A DNA stretch of 27,281 bases from a virus, in IMG/VR virus record IMGVR_UViG_3300025418_001582, positions 1 to 27,281 of that record. One strand, written 5' to 3'. The notes under the pieces are model-generated. The model saw only the letters and a program-made list of their open reading frames with translations. It was not told where the DNA came from and ran no database searches. Positions 1 to 7,072 of the stretch are shown here, piece by piece. The position numbers and the translations under genes are program-made. How positions within the stretch are numbered: the stretch's first letter is position 1; every line of letters starts with the position of its first letter.

Positions 1-2
1 GT

Positions 3-332
3 AAAAAAGTTGCTGTAAACACAAAGTATACAGGTCAACAAACTGGTCCAGATTTTGGCGGTAATGCAGTTAAGACTAGCACAAAAGCTGAAAATCAAGA
101 CGGTACAAGCCCAACTAAAGCCAACAATGAATACACAAAAGGCCAAGGCGAAACCCCAGAAGCTAAACAAAACGTAAACGTTCCTGGTGGTACAGCTGGC
201 AAAACAGCATTCAAGCACAAAGAAGGTGAGTACAGCACTGAACATGGTAAAGAAGGCAAGTTAGCTGGCGCCGACGGTAGCCGTCCAATCAATGCCAAGA
301 GTGTTCAGAAGCAAAACACTGGTAAGAAGTAA
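3..332 (+). CDS. C-terminal part of a hydrophilic phage protein upstream of gp21 (5' end outside window)
   Basis: An open frame runs from the window edge to a TAA at 330-332 and gives about 109 residues with no start inside the window. The visible part is rich in Lys, Gly, Thr, Asn and Glu, has no Cys or Trp and no hydrophobic segment, so it looks disordered or like a core protein. A recognisable stretch is NVPGGTAGKTAFKHKEGEYS, about 60-80 residues into the visible part. In T4 the small prohead core genes 67 and 68 lie between the portal gene 20 and gene 21, so a prohead core role is a positional inference only. The same codon style as the downstream genes and the short gap to gp21 (22 bases) suggest one transcription unit. 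I do not recognise the family with certainty. Confidence 0.7.
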   Translation, partial: KKVAVNTKYTGQQTGPDFGGNAVKTSTKAENQDGTSPTKANNEYTKGQGETPEAKQNVNVPGGTAGKTAFKHKEGEYSTEHGKEGKLAGADGSRPINAKSVQKQNTGKK

Positions 333-354
333 TTAATAGATTAGGGAACATAAA

Positions 355-993
355 ATGGCTTTGTACCTAAAAGAGAACTTGACGTTCGACCGGGCAGGGA
401 TTGTAGTTGAATCTACAGACTCTGCCGACGGGAAGGGTAAAGATCTCTATATGAAAGGGATATTCATTGAAGGAGGCGTTAAAAACGCTAACGAACGTGT
501 ATATCCCGTTCACGAAATTCAAAAAGCTGTCTCTACTATTAATGACCAAATCAAAGGTGGCTATTCCGTTTTAGGCGAAGTAGATCATCCAGATGACTTA
601 AAGATTAACTTAGACCGTGTTAGCCATATGATCACAGATATGTGGATGGATGGCCCATGCGGACATGGAAAATTAAAAGTGTTACCAACTCCAATGGGTA
701 AACTAGTTGAAGCTATGATTACATCAGGCGTAAAACTAGGCGTTAGCTCACGTGGATCTGGTAATGTTAACGAAGGAAGTGGACACGTTAGTGATTTTGA
801 AATCATTACCGTTGACATTGTAGCCCAACCAAGCGCACCTCATGCCTATCCTAAAGCAATTTATGAAGGTCTAATGAATTGGCGTGGTGGCGAAAAAGTA
901 TTTGGCCTGGCACGTGAAGCCAGTCAAGATCAAAAAGTACAGAAGTACCTGCAAGAATCCATCAAAGGGTTCATCAAAGAATTAAAACTATAG
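355..993 (+). CDS. 21: Prohead core protease, T4 gp21-like (peptidase family S80)
   Basis: 212 residues, close to T4 gp21. This serine protease sits inside the prohead and cleaves scaffold and capsid proteins after L/I-x-E sites during head maturation. Seen here: GEVDHPDD with His78 and GVKLGVSSRGSG with Ser131/Ser132, which match the His and Ser motifs of S80 proteases, plus a conserved-looking segment ITVDIVAQPSAPHAYP (151-166) with Asp154. The early ANERVYP segment (45-51) is also typical. A purine-rich AGGGAA lies upstream of the ATG. The stop is followed after 12 bases by gp22, and gp23 comes next, reproducing the T4 order 21-22-23, which makes the call strong. Confidence 0.93.
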   Translation: MALYLKENLTFDRAGIVVESTDSADGKGKDLYMKGIFIEGGVKNANERVYPVHEIQKAVSTINDQIKGGYSVLGEVDHPDDLKINLDRVSHMITDMWMDGPCGHGKLKVLPTPMGKLVEAMITSGVKLGVSSRGSGNVNEGSGHVSDFEIITVDIVAQPSAPHAYPKAIYEGLMNWRGGEKVFGLAREASQDQKVQKYLQESIKGFIKELKL

Positions 994-1005
994 GAGAAAT
1001 ATCCA

Positions 1006-2118
1006 ATGTTAGATGCTATCAAACCATTGTTGGATAACGGAATTATTAACGAAGAAACTCGTACAGCGATTTCTGAAGCTTGGGAAGCTCGTCTTTCTGA
1101 AGCTAAAGAGCAAGTACGTGCTGAACTACGTGAAGAATTTGCACAACGTTATTCCCACGATAAAGCAGTAATGGTTGAAGCTCTGGACAAAATGGTTACC
1201 GAGTCTCTCACTGCAGAACTACAAGAGTTTGCAGACGAAAAAAAACAATTAGCTGAAGACCGTGTTAAGTTTAAGACACACATGGTTGAAAGCGCAGGTA
1301 AGTTCAACGACTTCATGGTTGCAAAACTAAGTGAAGAAATTCGTGAACTACGTGCTGATCGTAAAACATACGAATCAGCGATTGCTAAACTAGAACAGTT
1401 TACAATCCGTGCGCTAGCAGAAGAAATTAAAGAATTTGAACAAGACAAACAAGCCGTAGTGGAAACTAAGGTTCGTTTAGTTGCTGAAGGTAAAGCTAAA
1501 TTAGCTGAACTACAAGCTCAATTCGTTAAACAGTCTGCTGAAGCTGTTAAAGAGGCTGTTACCAGTTCGTTAGAGTCAGAACTGACTCAACTAAAAGAAG
1601 ATATCCAAATTGCTCGCGAGAACATGTTTGGTCGTCGTCTATTTGAAGCATTCGCAAGCGAATTTGCTGGCACTCACCTAAATGAGAACAAGCAGATCCG
1701 TCAGTTACAATCACAAGTTGAATTAGTAACTGCTAAATTGTCTGAAGCAGTATCAGCAATTGAAGAGAAGAAAGCTCTAGTTGAGAGTAAAGAAACAGAA
1801 ATTAAAATTATCAAGGAATCAGCAGAGCGCAAGGAAAAACTTGCAGAAATGTTGAAACCATTGAACAAAGAGAAGTCAGCAATCATGCGTGACCTTCTTG
1901 AAAGTGTGCAGACTGATCGTCTTCAGACAGCATACGAAAAGTATCTACCAGCAGTTCTAAACAACTCACCTGTTGCTAAGACAGCCGTTAAGGTTGCTTT
2001 AACAGAGAGTCGTGTAGAAGTTACTGGTGATAAAACTGCTAAAACTGCCGTTGAACCTTCTAAAACAGAGTCTTATGACAATGTTATTGAAATTAAACGT
2101 TTAGCAGGGCTTAATTAA
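1006..2118 (+). CDS. 22: Prohead scaffold (core) protein, T4 gp22-like
   Basis: 370 residues, dominated by Glu, Lys, Ala, Leu and Gln and almost free of Cys, Trp and Pro until the C-terminus. Long heptad-like stretches (about 60-230 and 235-330) predict an extended coiled coil, as expected for the internal scaffold around which gp23 polymerises. There are many L-x-E tripeptides (for example around VRLVAEGKAKLAELQ, about residues 157-171), which fits destruction by the gp21 protease after assembly. The C-terminus ends in IEIKRLAGLN. AGGAG at 992-996 is a good ribosome binding site for the ATG at 1006. The call rests on composition and position between gp21 and gp23; scaffold sequence itself diverges fast. 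Confidence 0.87.
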   Translation: MLDAIKPLLDNGIINEETRTAISEAWEARLSEAKEQVRAELREEFAQRYSHDKAVMVEALDKMVTESLTAELQEFADEKKQLAEDRVKFKTHMVESAGKFNDFMVAKLSEEIRELRADRKTYESAIAKLEQFTIRALAEEIKEFEQDKQAVVETKVRLVAEGKAKLAELQAQFVKQSAEAVKEAVTSSLESELTQLKEDIQIARENMFGRRLFEAFASEFAGTHLNENKQIRQLQSQVELVTAKLSEAVSAIEEKKALVESKETEIKIIKESAERKEKLAEMLKPLNKEKSAIMRDLLESVQTDRLQTAYEKYLPAVLNNSPVAKTAVKVALTESRVEVTGDKTAKTAVEPSKTESYDNVIEIKRLAGLN

Positions 2119-2143
2119 ACCCTAAAAGGAAAAAGGAAATATC

Positions 2144-3322
2144 ATGACACAAGCATTATTAGAAAGCCGTTGGGGCGAAACCAAAGAAGCCCTGTTAGAA
2201 GGCTTACAAGGTTCTAAGCGCACCACAATGGGTGTTATCTTAGAAAACACTCGTAAAATGTTGGCAGAAAACGCAACAGCAGGTTCAACACAAGCAGGTA
2301 ACGTAGCTACACTAAACCGTGTAATTCTACCAGTTATCCGTCGTGTTATGCCTACAGTTATCGCTAACGAAATCGTTGGTGTACAACCAATGACAGGCCC
2401 AGTTGCTCAGATTCATACACTACGTGTACGTTACGCTGATCCAGTAACTGATTCTTCAGGCTATGCAACTAACGTTGCCGCTGGCGATGAAGCATTGAGC
2501 CCATTCAAGATTGCAACAGCATACTCTGGTAGCAATGCTACTGGTCAAGCTACTTCAACAGCCGCACTTGAAGGCGTTGCAGGTAACCGTATCAACGTTC
2601 AAATCTTGAAACAAGTTGTTGAAGCTAAAACACGTAAGTTATCAGCTCGTTGGACATTTGAAGCCGCTCAAGACGCACAGTCTATGCACGGTTTGGATGT
2701 TGAAGCTGAAATTATGGCAGCTTTGGCACAAGAAATCACAGTTGAAATTGACCAAGAGATCCTAGGTTCTCTACGTGCATTAGCGGCTACTGATTACACA
2801 TATGATCAGTCAGCAGTTTCAGGTACAGCTACATTCGTTGGTGACGAGCATGCCGCATTGGCAGTTCTAATCAACCGTACAGCTAACTTGATCGCTCAAC
2901 GTACACGTCGTGGTGCTGGTAACTGGGCAGTTGTTTCCCCAGCTTCTTTAACAGTACTACAATCTGCTACAACTAGCGCATTTGCTCGTACAACAGAAGG
3001 TACTTTCGAAGCTCCTACAAATACTAAATTTGTTGGTACTTTGAACGGTGCAATGAAGATTTATGTTGACGGTTATGCAAACGACAGCCAAGCAGTTCTA
3101 GTTGGTTATAAAGGTTCTAGCGAGGCAGATGCTGCCGCGTTCTATTGCCCATATATCCCATTGATGAGCTCTGGTGTTGTTCTAGATCCAAGCACATTCG
3201 AACCAGTAGTTTCATTTATGACACGTTATGGTTATGTAGAGTTGACAAACACAGCGTCATCTCTAGGTAACGCTGGCGACTACGTTGGTGAGATCGCTGT
3301 ATCTAACCTATCTTTCCAGTAA
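2144..3322 (+). CDS. 23: Major capsid protein, T4 gp23-like
   Basis: 392 residues, shorter than T4 gp23 (521). Hallmark gp23 motifs are present in order: GVQPMTGPVAQIHTLRVRY (79-97), RWTFEAAQDAQSMHGLD (169-185) followed by EITVEIDQEILG, NWAVVSPASLTVL (260-272), and near the C-terminus YCPYIPLMSSG with DPSTFEPVVSFMTRYGY (334-364). A likely gp21 cleavage site is LAE at 40-42 followed by Asn, which would remove a leader of about 42 residues (T4 removes 65). The N-terminus has several Glu-rich helical segments like the T4 delta domain. AAGGAAA precedes the ATG. A strong terminator follows the stop, so this gene closes the head operon. Confidence 0.97.
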   Translation: MTQALLESRWGETKEALLEGLQGSKRTTMGVILENTRKMLAENATAGSTQAGNVATLNRVILPVIRRVMPTVIANEIVGVQPMTGPVAQIHTLRVRYADPVTDSSGYATNVAAGDEALSPFKIATAYSGSNATGQATSTAALEGVAGNRINVQILKQVVEAKTRKLSARWTFEAAQDAQSMHGLDVEAEIMAALAQEITVEIDQEILGSLRALAATDYTYDQSAVSGTATFVGDEHAALAVLINRTANLIAQRTRRGAGNWAVVSPASLTVLQSATTSAFARTTEGTFEAPTNTKFVGTLNGAMKIYVDGYANDSQAVLVGYKGSSEADAAAFYCPYIPLMSSGVVLDPSTFEPVVSFMTRYGYVELTNTASSLGNAGDYVGEIAVSNLSFQ

Positions 3323-3354
3323 TATCGGAATACCAACCCAGGGATGGGAAGGAA

Positions 3355-3380
3355 CAAAAAGGCTCTTCGGAGCCTTTTTT
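3355..3380 (+). terminator. Rho-independent terminator after gp23
   Basis: GGCTC (3361-3365), TTCG loop (3366-3369), GAGCC (3370-3374), flanked by an A run and a T run that extend the stem. The stable TTCG tetraloop followed by six T is a classic intrinsic terminator. It lies 32 bases after the gp23 stop and before the next late promoter. Confidence 0.93.
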
Positions 3381-3400
3381 GTTGGCGGTACAATCTAGTG

Positions 3401-3408
3401 TATAAATA
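3401..3408 (+). promoter_or_regulatory. T4-type late promoter (TATAAATA)
   Basis: An exact match to the T4 late promoter core TATAAATA lies just after the gp23 terminator and 58 bases before the next start codon. Late promoters of this class are read by the phage sigma factor gp55 with a sliding-clamp-linked coactivator and have no -35 element. Placement between a terminator and a gene supports function. Confidence 0.8.
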
Positions 3409-3455
3409 TTTTTGTAGCAACAGCTACAGCTCGTGTTTAACACACATACACACAA

Positions 3456-3460
3456 AGGAG
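3456..3460 (+). promoter_or_regulatory. Ribosome binding site AGGAG that fixes the start at 3467
   Basis: AGGAG lies six bases before ATG 3467. The same frame is open up to an ATG at 3344, but that longer version would begin before the terminator and the late promoter, so this site decides the start. Confidence 0.85.
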
Positions 3461-3466
3461 AAAAAT

Positions 3467-3694
3467 ATGAGCAAAACACCTTACGAGATCCGTCTCGAAC
3501 TTCTCAAAATGGCCAACGAAATCCTCGTGACGCCAATACACCAAAAACGAGTAGCACTCAATGACGAATACCATTCCAAGTTGAATGACGCTAACCGTGG
3601 TACGCTACCCTACCCAACCATGCCTGATTTCCCATCTACCACAGATGTTATCAGCAAGGCCGAAGAACTTAAAAAGTTTGTAGACCAAGCGTAA
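3467..3694 (+). CDS. Small phage protein of unknown function (75 aa)
   Basis: 75 residues beginning MSKTPYEIRLELLKMA. A predicted N-terminal helix (about 5-40, with many Leu, Lys, Glu and Arg) is followed by a Pro-rich linker (LPYPTMPDFPST, about 47-58) and a second short helix (about 60-73). There is no signal peptide or membrane segment. It has its own late promoter (3401) and terminator (3701), so it is a single-gene late unit directly after gp23. That suggests an abundant virion or assembly protein, but I cannot name a function. I recall similar small proteins in other aquatic T4-like phages, without being able to check this here. Confidence 0.85.
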   Translation: MSKTPYEIRLELLKMANEILVTPIHQKRVALNDEYHSKLNDANRGTLPYPTMPDFPSTTDVISKAEELKKFVDQA

Positions 3695-3700
3695 AACTAA

Positions 3701-3720
3701 AGCCCCGCAAGGGGCTTTTT
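3701..3720 (+). terminator. Rho-independent terminator
   Basis: AGCCCC (3701-3706), GCAA loop (3707-3710), GGGGCT (3711-3716), then a T run to 3720. It is a GNRA-type tetraloop hairpin. No promoter is visible between it and the gene at 3733, so the following operon probably depends on read-through or on a promoter type I cannot recognise. Confidence 0.92.
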
Positions 3721-3732
3721 GCTAAGTACAGT

Positions 3733-4428
3733 ATGAAACCTCTACTAGTCAGCTTTGGTGATAGCTGGACATTTGGATCAGAATTAGATAGACCACAGGA
3801 GCAGTCCTGGATAGTGCGTCTTGCTGACTTGACAGGATACGGACATGTTAACATGGGTGTGCCGGCTAGCAGTATTGGACACCTAACAGTTCAATTATTT
3901 GATTTTGTAAATCGCACTTACTACAACGGTTACAAGAAAATATTTTTAGTGGGACTTTCTGGATTTACTAGATATCTAACCTACAGCAATCAACACAAAG
4001 AATTTATTAATATAACTCCTGAAGCAAACTACAGAACTAACACAGTAAATAAAAATGGTCGTCCACCGGATGTATTACACGACCTAAACATATTATCGTC
4101 TGAATGGTACAAGCGTGTACAGGATCCTGCATACGATACATTCTTGGCAGTACAGACTGTAAATCTTTTTCAAAATTATTGTCGTGCAAACAATATTGAC
4201 TGTTATGTATTCAGTTACTTTGATGAATTTAATTTTCACGGATATGAAAACATTTTAGACTTAACTAAAATACATCCAGAAACCATAACTAAGTCATTGA
4301 CAGGACAAGAATATACAAACGGCGTTATGGATCACCCTTGCTTTGCAGGAAAACTATTCCACCCTAACGAATACGGGCATGAACAAATAGCAAAATTACT
4401 TTATGATAACTACATTTCAAGGCTATGA
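3733..4428 (+). CDS. SGNH/GDSL-like hydrolase, first copy
   Basis: 231 residues with no signal peptide. It begins with the SGNH block I motif, SFGDSWTFG, with candidate nucleophile Ser11. NMGVPASS (40-47) corresponds to block II. The C-terminal FHPNEYGHEQIA (209-220) corresponds to block V, with His210 the probable catalytic base. SGNH enzymes are esterases, often removing acetyl groups from glycans. Two things are atypical: the position three before His210 is Lys207 rather than the Asp of the usual DxxH, and no clear GxND block III is seen, so activity is uncertain. No good Shine-Dalgarno is visible before ATG 3733. The 3' end overlaps the next gene by 26 bases, implying translational coupling. 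It probably pairs functionally with the neighbouring glycosyltransferase-like gene. Confidence 0.78.
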   Translation: MKPLLVSFGDSWTFGSELDRPQEQSWIVRLADLTGYGHVNMGVPASSIGHLTVQLFDFVNRTYYNGYKKIFLVGLSGFTRYLTYSNQHKEFINITPEANYRTNTVNKNGRPPDVLHDLNILSSEWYKRVQDPAYDTFLAVQTVNLFQNYCRANNIDCYVFSYFDEFNFHGYENILDLTKIHPETITKSLTGQEYTNGVMDHPCFAGKLFHPNEYGHEQIAKLLYDNYISRL

Positions 4429-5377
4429 AGGTGATGACCTTGCTTACCATATTGGTTTGCTAGGTAGAGACCTACGGAAAATTAAATCTGATGTATTGTT
4501 TATTCCCTTAAACAATCACTACGGCCTACACTCTGATACTTTTGTTGAAGAAACAGTTGAGCGCAGTCAATCTGCACGTGCTGTTATTTTTTATGACTTA
4601 GTTAATGCTGGCGATTGGGAACAGTTGAGATTTGCTAGTTTCATTAAACAGTTTCCTCACACAAACAAACATTACCTAACAGTTAATCAAAGTGGATTTC
4701 AGTTGCGTGATGTTAATACGATTCCTTGGGACTTTATGTGGAATCGTTTCAAGGCCTACTATACAGAACCTATACCTGACAATTTGTATTTGCATCATTG
4801 GGCTGGGCCTAATGCCTACATATTGCCTGACTTGACTGTTGGCAGTCACAGTAAAAAATTTATGAGCCTGTGTGGAAGAGAATATGGTTACCGTACTCAC
4901 CTGTATGAAGTAGTACAACAGTATGACGGTTACATCAGTAATAGAAGCAAAGGACGTTATCTTGAAGGTGAGGAAGTTATAGGAGCATTTAGACCTGTAC
5001 CAAATAGTTTTTATCAGGACAGTTGCTTGAGTGTATATGTTGAAAGTAATTGTATAAGGCCAGAGCTTATACATATTACAGAAAAAACTTTTGACCCTTT
5101 GGTTAAAGGTCATTTTATATTGCCATACAGCAATCCAGGAACTGTTCGTCGAATACAAGATTTAGGATTTAGATTGCCAAACTTTATAGACTACACTTAC
5201 GATCAAGAGCAGGATCCACAATTACGATTTGAGCGAGTGGTTAAAGAATTTGAACGGTTAGTTAATTTAGATCTACAGCAGTTACATTCACAACACACAG
5301 CCCTATTCAAACATAATCAAACCTGTATACATACCATTCCTTATGATGATAGGGTATTAAGGATTTTTGATGTATAA
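4403..5377 (+). CDS. Putative glycosyltransferase (GT10/fucosyltransferase-like C-terminal motif)
   Basis: 324 residues, no signal peptide or membrane segment. The C-terminal half carries a motif set I associate with GT10-type and related phage glycosyltransferases: KKFMSLCGREYGYRTHLYE (151-169), a YDGYISNRSKG segment (174-184), then HITEKTFDPLVKGHFILP (224-241), SNPGTVRRIQDLGF (243-256) and FIDYTYD (261-267) ahead of a charged helix. The T-E-K-T-F-x-P-L element followed by a G-x-F-I strand fits the nucleotide-sugar-binding part of the fold. The N-terminal half (1-140) has no motif I know. The gene starts inside the preceding SGNH gene and overlaps the next one by eight bases, so the three form an operon. 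Sugar donor and acceptor are unknown, and the family assignment is by eye. Confidence 0.55.
   Translation: MITTFQGYEGDDLAYHIGLLGRDLRKIKSDVLFIPLNNHYGLHSDTFVEETVERSQSARAVIFYDLVNAGDWEQLRFASFIKQFPHTNKHYLTVNQSGFQLRDVNTIPWDFMWNRFKAYYTEPIPDNLYLHHWAGPNAYILPDLTVGSHSKKFMSLCGREYGYRTHLYEVVQQYDGYISNRSKGRYLEGEEVIGAFRPVPNSFYQDSCLSVYVESNCIRPELIHITEKTFDPLVKGHFILPYSNPGTVRRIQDLGFRLPNFIDYTYDQEQDPQLRFERVVKEFERLVNLDLQQLHSQHTALFKHNQTCIHTIPYDDRVLRIFDV
5359..5363 (+). promoter_or_regulatory. Ribosome binding site AAGGA that fixes the start at 5370
   Basis: AAGGA lies six bases before ATG 5370. A TTG in the same frame at 5367 is possible, but the spacing favours the ATG. The site lies inside the end of the glycosyltransferase-like gene. 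Confidence 0.7.
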
Positions 5378-6248
5378 GTTTTATACCGAGCTTGATTTTA
5401 ACTCAAGCATAGATAACCGGCATAAAGACTGGTCGCCTGACAATCCCTACTCCTACAGGTGTTGGTATACAGAAGATATTGCAGGAAAAGACACACTTTT
5501 GCTTACTGTAGGCGACTCATGGACCTGGGGTGATCACCTGGGATCAATTGACTGGGACAAGTCAAGTGATGACCCTGTACGTTTGACTCAAATTTTTGGC
5601 AGACTGCTAGCTGATCGGTTAGATGCTGATTGGGTTAACTTAGCACGACCTGGTTGTAGTAATTATTGGATGCTAGAACAGTTAATGGATATACAACCGC
5701 ATTTAGCCAACAACCAATATAAGAGAGTTGTAGCAGTTGTTACCCTAACTGAAGATCTAAGAGAAGCAACCTATACACGCAGACTTGATGTTGCTAGACC
5801 ATATAAAGATTTTTGGGATCGTAGCAAATCAATCGAAGGATTCCTAATTCAAGTTGAGGATTTTTTATTTTATAACTTAAAAAGATATTTTGATCAACTA
5901 CCCAATGTTGATGTATATGTTGGTAGAGCATTTACTGATACGTGGCCTCAACACAAACAAGAATTTCTATTAGAAAAAACTTGGTGTGATGTAATACAAG
6001 ATCATGTACAGTTCTCTGACTATCAAAGACCTGTTCCGTTCATTGGACAAATGTCAATTGATCCCTTACGTGATAAGTTTATAACTACCGCAGAACAAAA
6101 AGAAGAGTTTCTTGAAATAATGAATCGTGTTGATAGTCGGTGGCGTTTTCTTGGTGCCAGTGAATATAATCTTAAAGGTAGTACATATCATCCTAATCCT
6201 GCTGGACACAAACTTTGGGCAGACTATGTTTTTTCACAATTACGATAA
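5370..6248 (+). CDS. SGNH/GDSL-like hydrolase, second copy
   Basis: 292 residues from the ATG. SGNH block I is TVGDSWTWGDHLG (46-58, nucleophile candidate Ser50), block II is VNLARPGCSNYWM (89-101), and block V is TYHPNPAGHKLWADYVF (272-288) with His274. As in the first copy, the residue three before the His is not Asp (here Ser271). A preceding aromatic, Asp-rich N-terminus (1-40) and a middle helical region (about 140-205) are extra. The two SGNH proteins share block layout but little else, so they look like old paralogs or separate acquisitions rather than a recent duplication. The gene overlaps the glycosyltransferase-like gene by eight bases. Its stop codon lies within the next late promoter. 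Confidence 0.78.
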   Translation: MYKFYTELDFNSSIDNRHKDWSPDNPYSYRCWYTEDIAGKDTLLLTVGDSWTWGDHLGSIDWDKSSDDPVRLTQIFGRLLADRLDADWVNLARPGCSNYWMLEQLMDIQPHLANNQYKRVVAVVTLTEDLREATYTRRLDVARPYKDFWDRSKSIEGFLIQVEDFLFYNLKRYFDQLPNVDVYVGRAFTDTWPQHKQEFLLEKTWCDVIQDHVQFSDYQRPVPFIGQMSIDPLRDKFITTAEQKEEFLEIMNRVDSRWRFLGASEYNLKGSTYHPNPAGHKLWADYVFSQLR

Positions 6249-6251
6249 ATA
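6244..6251 (+). promoter_or_regulatory. T4-type late promoter (GATAAATA)
   Basis: It matches the T4 late core at seven of eight bases and lies 77 bases before the start at 6329. It overlaps the stop codon of the preceding gene. The expected leader of about 70 bases contains a small GC-rich hairpin (CGGAG 6280-6284 with CTCCG 6290-6294) of unknown role. Confidence 0.7.
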
Positions 6252-6328
6252 TATTTGTTCACTCAACAAGAGTAACTCTCGGAGCACCACTCCGGGTAGC
6301 CTAGAACGCTATATTAAGGAGAAATAAA

Positions 6329-6976
6329 ATGGCAAACAAACTAAAAATCACAAAAACAAATAATGGCGTAACAACAGACAAGTATGTTAGCCCAACTATC
6401 GTTGATGGCGCACACATTGGTGGTACAGGCGGTTTAACAAGTCAAGCTGGTTATCAAATTCAGCCACAAGTTTATGTTACTGGTGGTAGCTCATTACCTG
6501 GTTCTATTGTACGTCAAAAAGGCGCACACAAGTTTCAAGTAACTGATGGTACTTTAACTGGTAAATGTACTTTAACTAACAGTCCTAATTTGGCTGCTGG
6601 TCAAATGAATATTTTAATCAATTTATCTACAATCCCATCTGCTAACGTTGCTGCCGCTAACGTTGCTGGTGGTGCTACAAGTACATACGTAACTTGGGGT
6701 ACTACATCAACTGGTCCAATTGCAACACCACGTGTTAGTGACTACATCATTGGTTTTACTGGCACAGCCGGCGTTGCTCAAGTTACTGCTGTTAATACTT
6801 CAAGTAACGTAACTATTGCTGTTTCTGGTAACGTTGCCGCACAAACTGCAAACATTACTGATAGTACATACGCTAACCGTATTACTAACAAGTTTGTGTA
6901 CGACTTCAATGGTAACAAATTACGTTATCGTTTAGCTACACCAGATGCAACATTTGTTCAGGTACAAAGTGCTTAA
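6329..6976 (+). CDS. Probable virion protein, unknown function (215 aa)
   Basis: 215 residues, rich in Thr, Ala, Val, Asn and Gly, with no Cys and a beta-strand-like composition. It begins MANKLKITKTNNGVTTDKYV and ends with the compact stretch KFVYDFNGNKLRYRL then PDATFVQVQ (about 188-213). There is no coiled coil or membrane segment. AAGGAG lies just upstream of the ATG. The gene is a single-gene unit with its own late promoter (6244) and terminator (6998-7017), the usual sign of a protein needed in quantity. A role as a minor capsid, decoration or tail-surface protein is plausible, but I do not recognise the family. Confidence 0.82.
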   Translation: MANKLKITKTNNGVTTDKYVSPTIVDGAHIGGTGGLTSQAGYQIQPQVYVTGGSSLPGSIVRQKGAHKFQVTDGTLTGKCTLTNSPNLAAGQMNILINLSTIPSANVAAANVAGGATSTYVTWGTTSTGPIATPRVSDYIIGFTGTAGVAQVTAVNTSSNVTIAVSGNVAAQTANITDSTYANRITNKFVYDFNGNKLRYRLATPDATFVQVQSA

Positions 6977-6992
6977 TTAATTTAAGCATGAT

Positions 6993-7017
6993 AAAAACCC
7001 GCTCCGGCGGGTTTTTT
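6993..7017 (+). terminator. Rho-independent terminator
   Basis: CCCGC (6998-7002), TCCG loop, GCGGG (7007-7011), then six T, with an upstream A run extending the stem. Just before it, GCTTAA (6971-6976) and TTAAGC (6982-6987) form a small AT-rich inverted repeat over the stop codon. Confidence 0.92.
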
Positions 7018-7043
7018 ATTGATTTCAGCAAAGATCTGCCAAG

Positions 7044-7051
7044 CATAAATA
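7044..7051 (+). promoter_or_regulatory. T4-type late promoter (CATAAATA)
   Basis: It matches the T4 late core at seven of eight bases, lies just after a terminator and 21 bases before ATG 7073. An AGGA ribosome binding site lies between. It would drive the six-gene fibre block 7073-12947. Confidence 0.72.
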
Positions 7052-7072
7052 CACTATAAACAGGATACCTAA

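Noticed and set aside
3344-3466. Longer N-terminus of the 75-residue gene starting at 3344
   Set aside because: It would span the gp23 terminator and the late promoter at 3401, and the added 41 residues look non-coding. AGGAG at 3456 supports ATG 3467.
6127-6327. 66-codon + strand frame overlapping the second SGNH gene and the following leader
   Set aside because: It lies in another frame of a well-supported gene, has no ribosome binding site, and gives a product without recognisable features.
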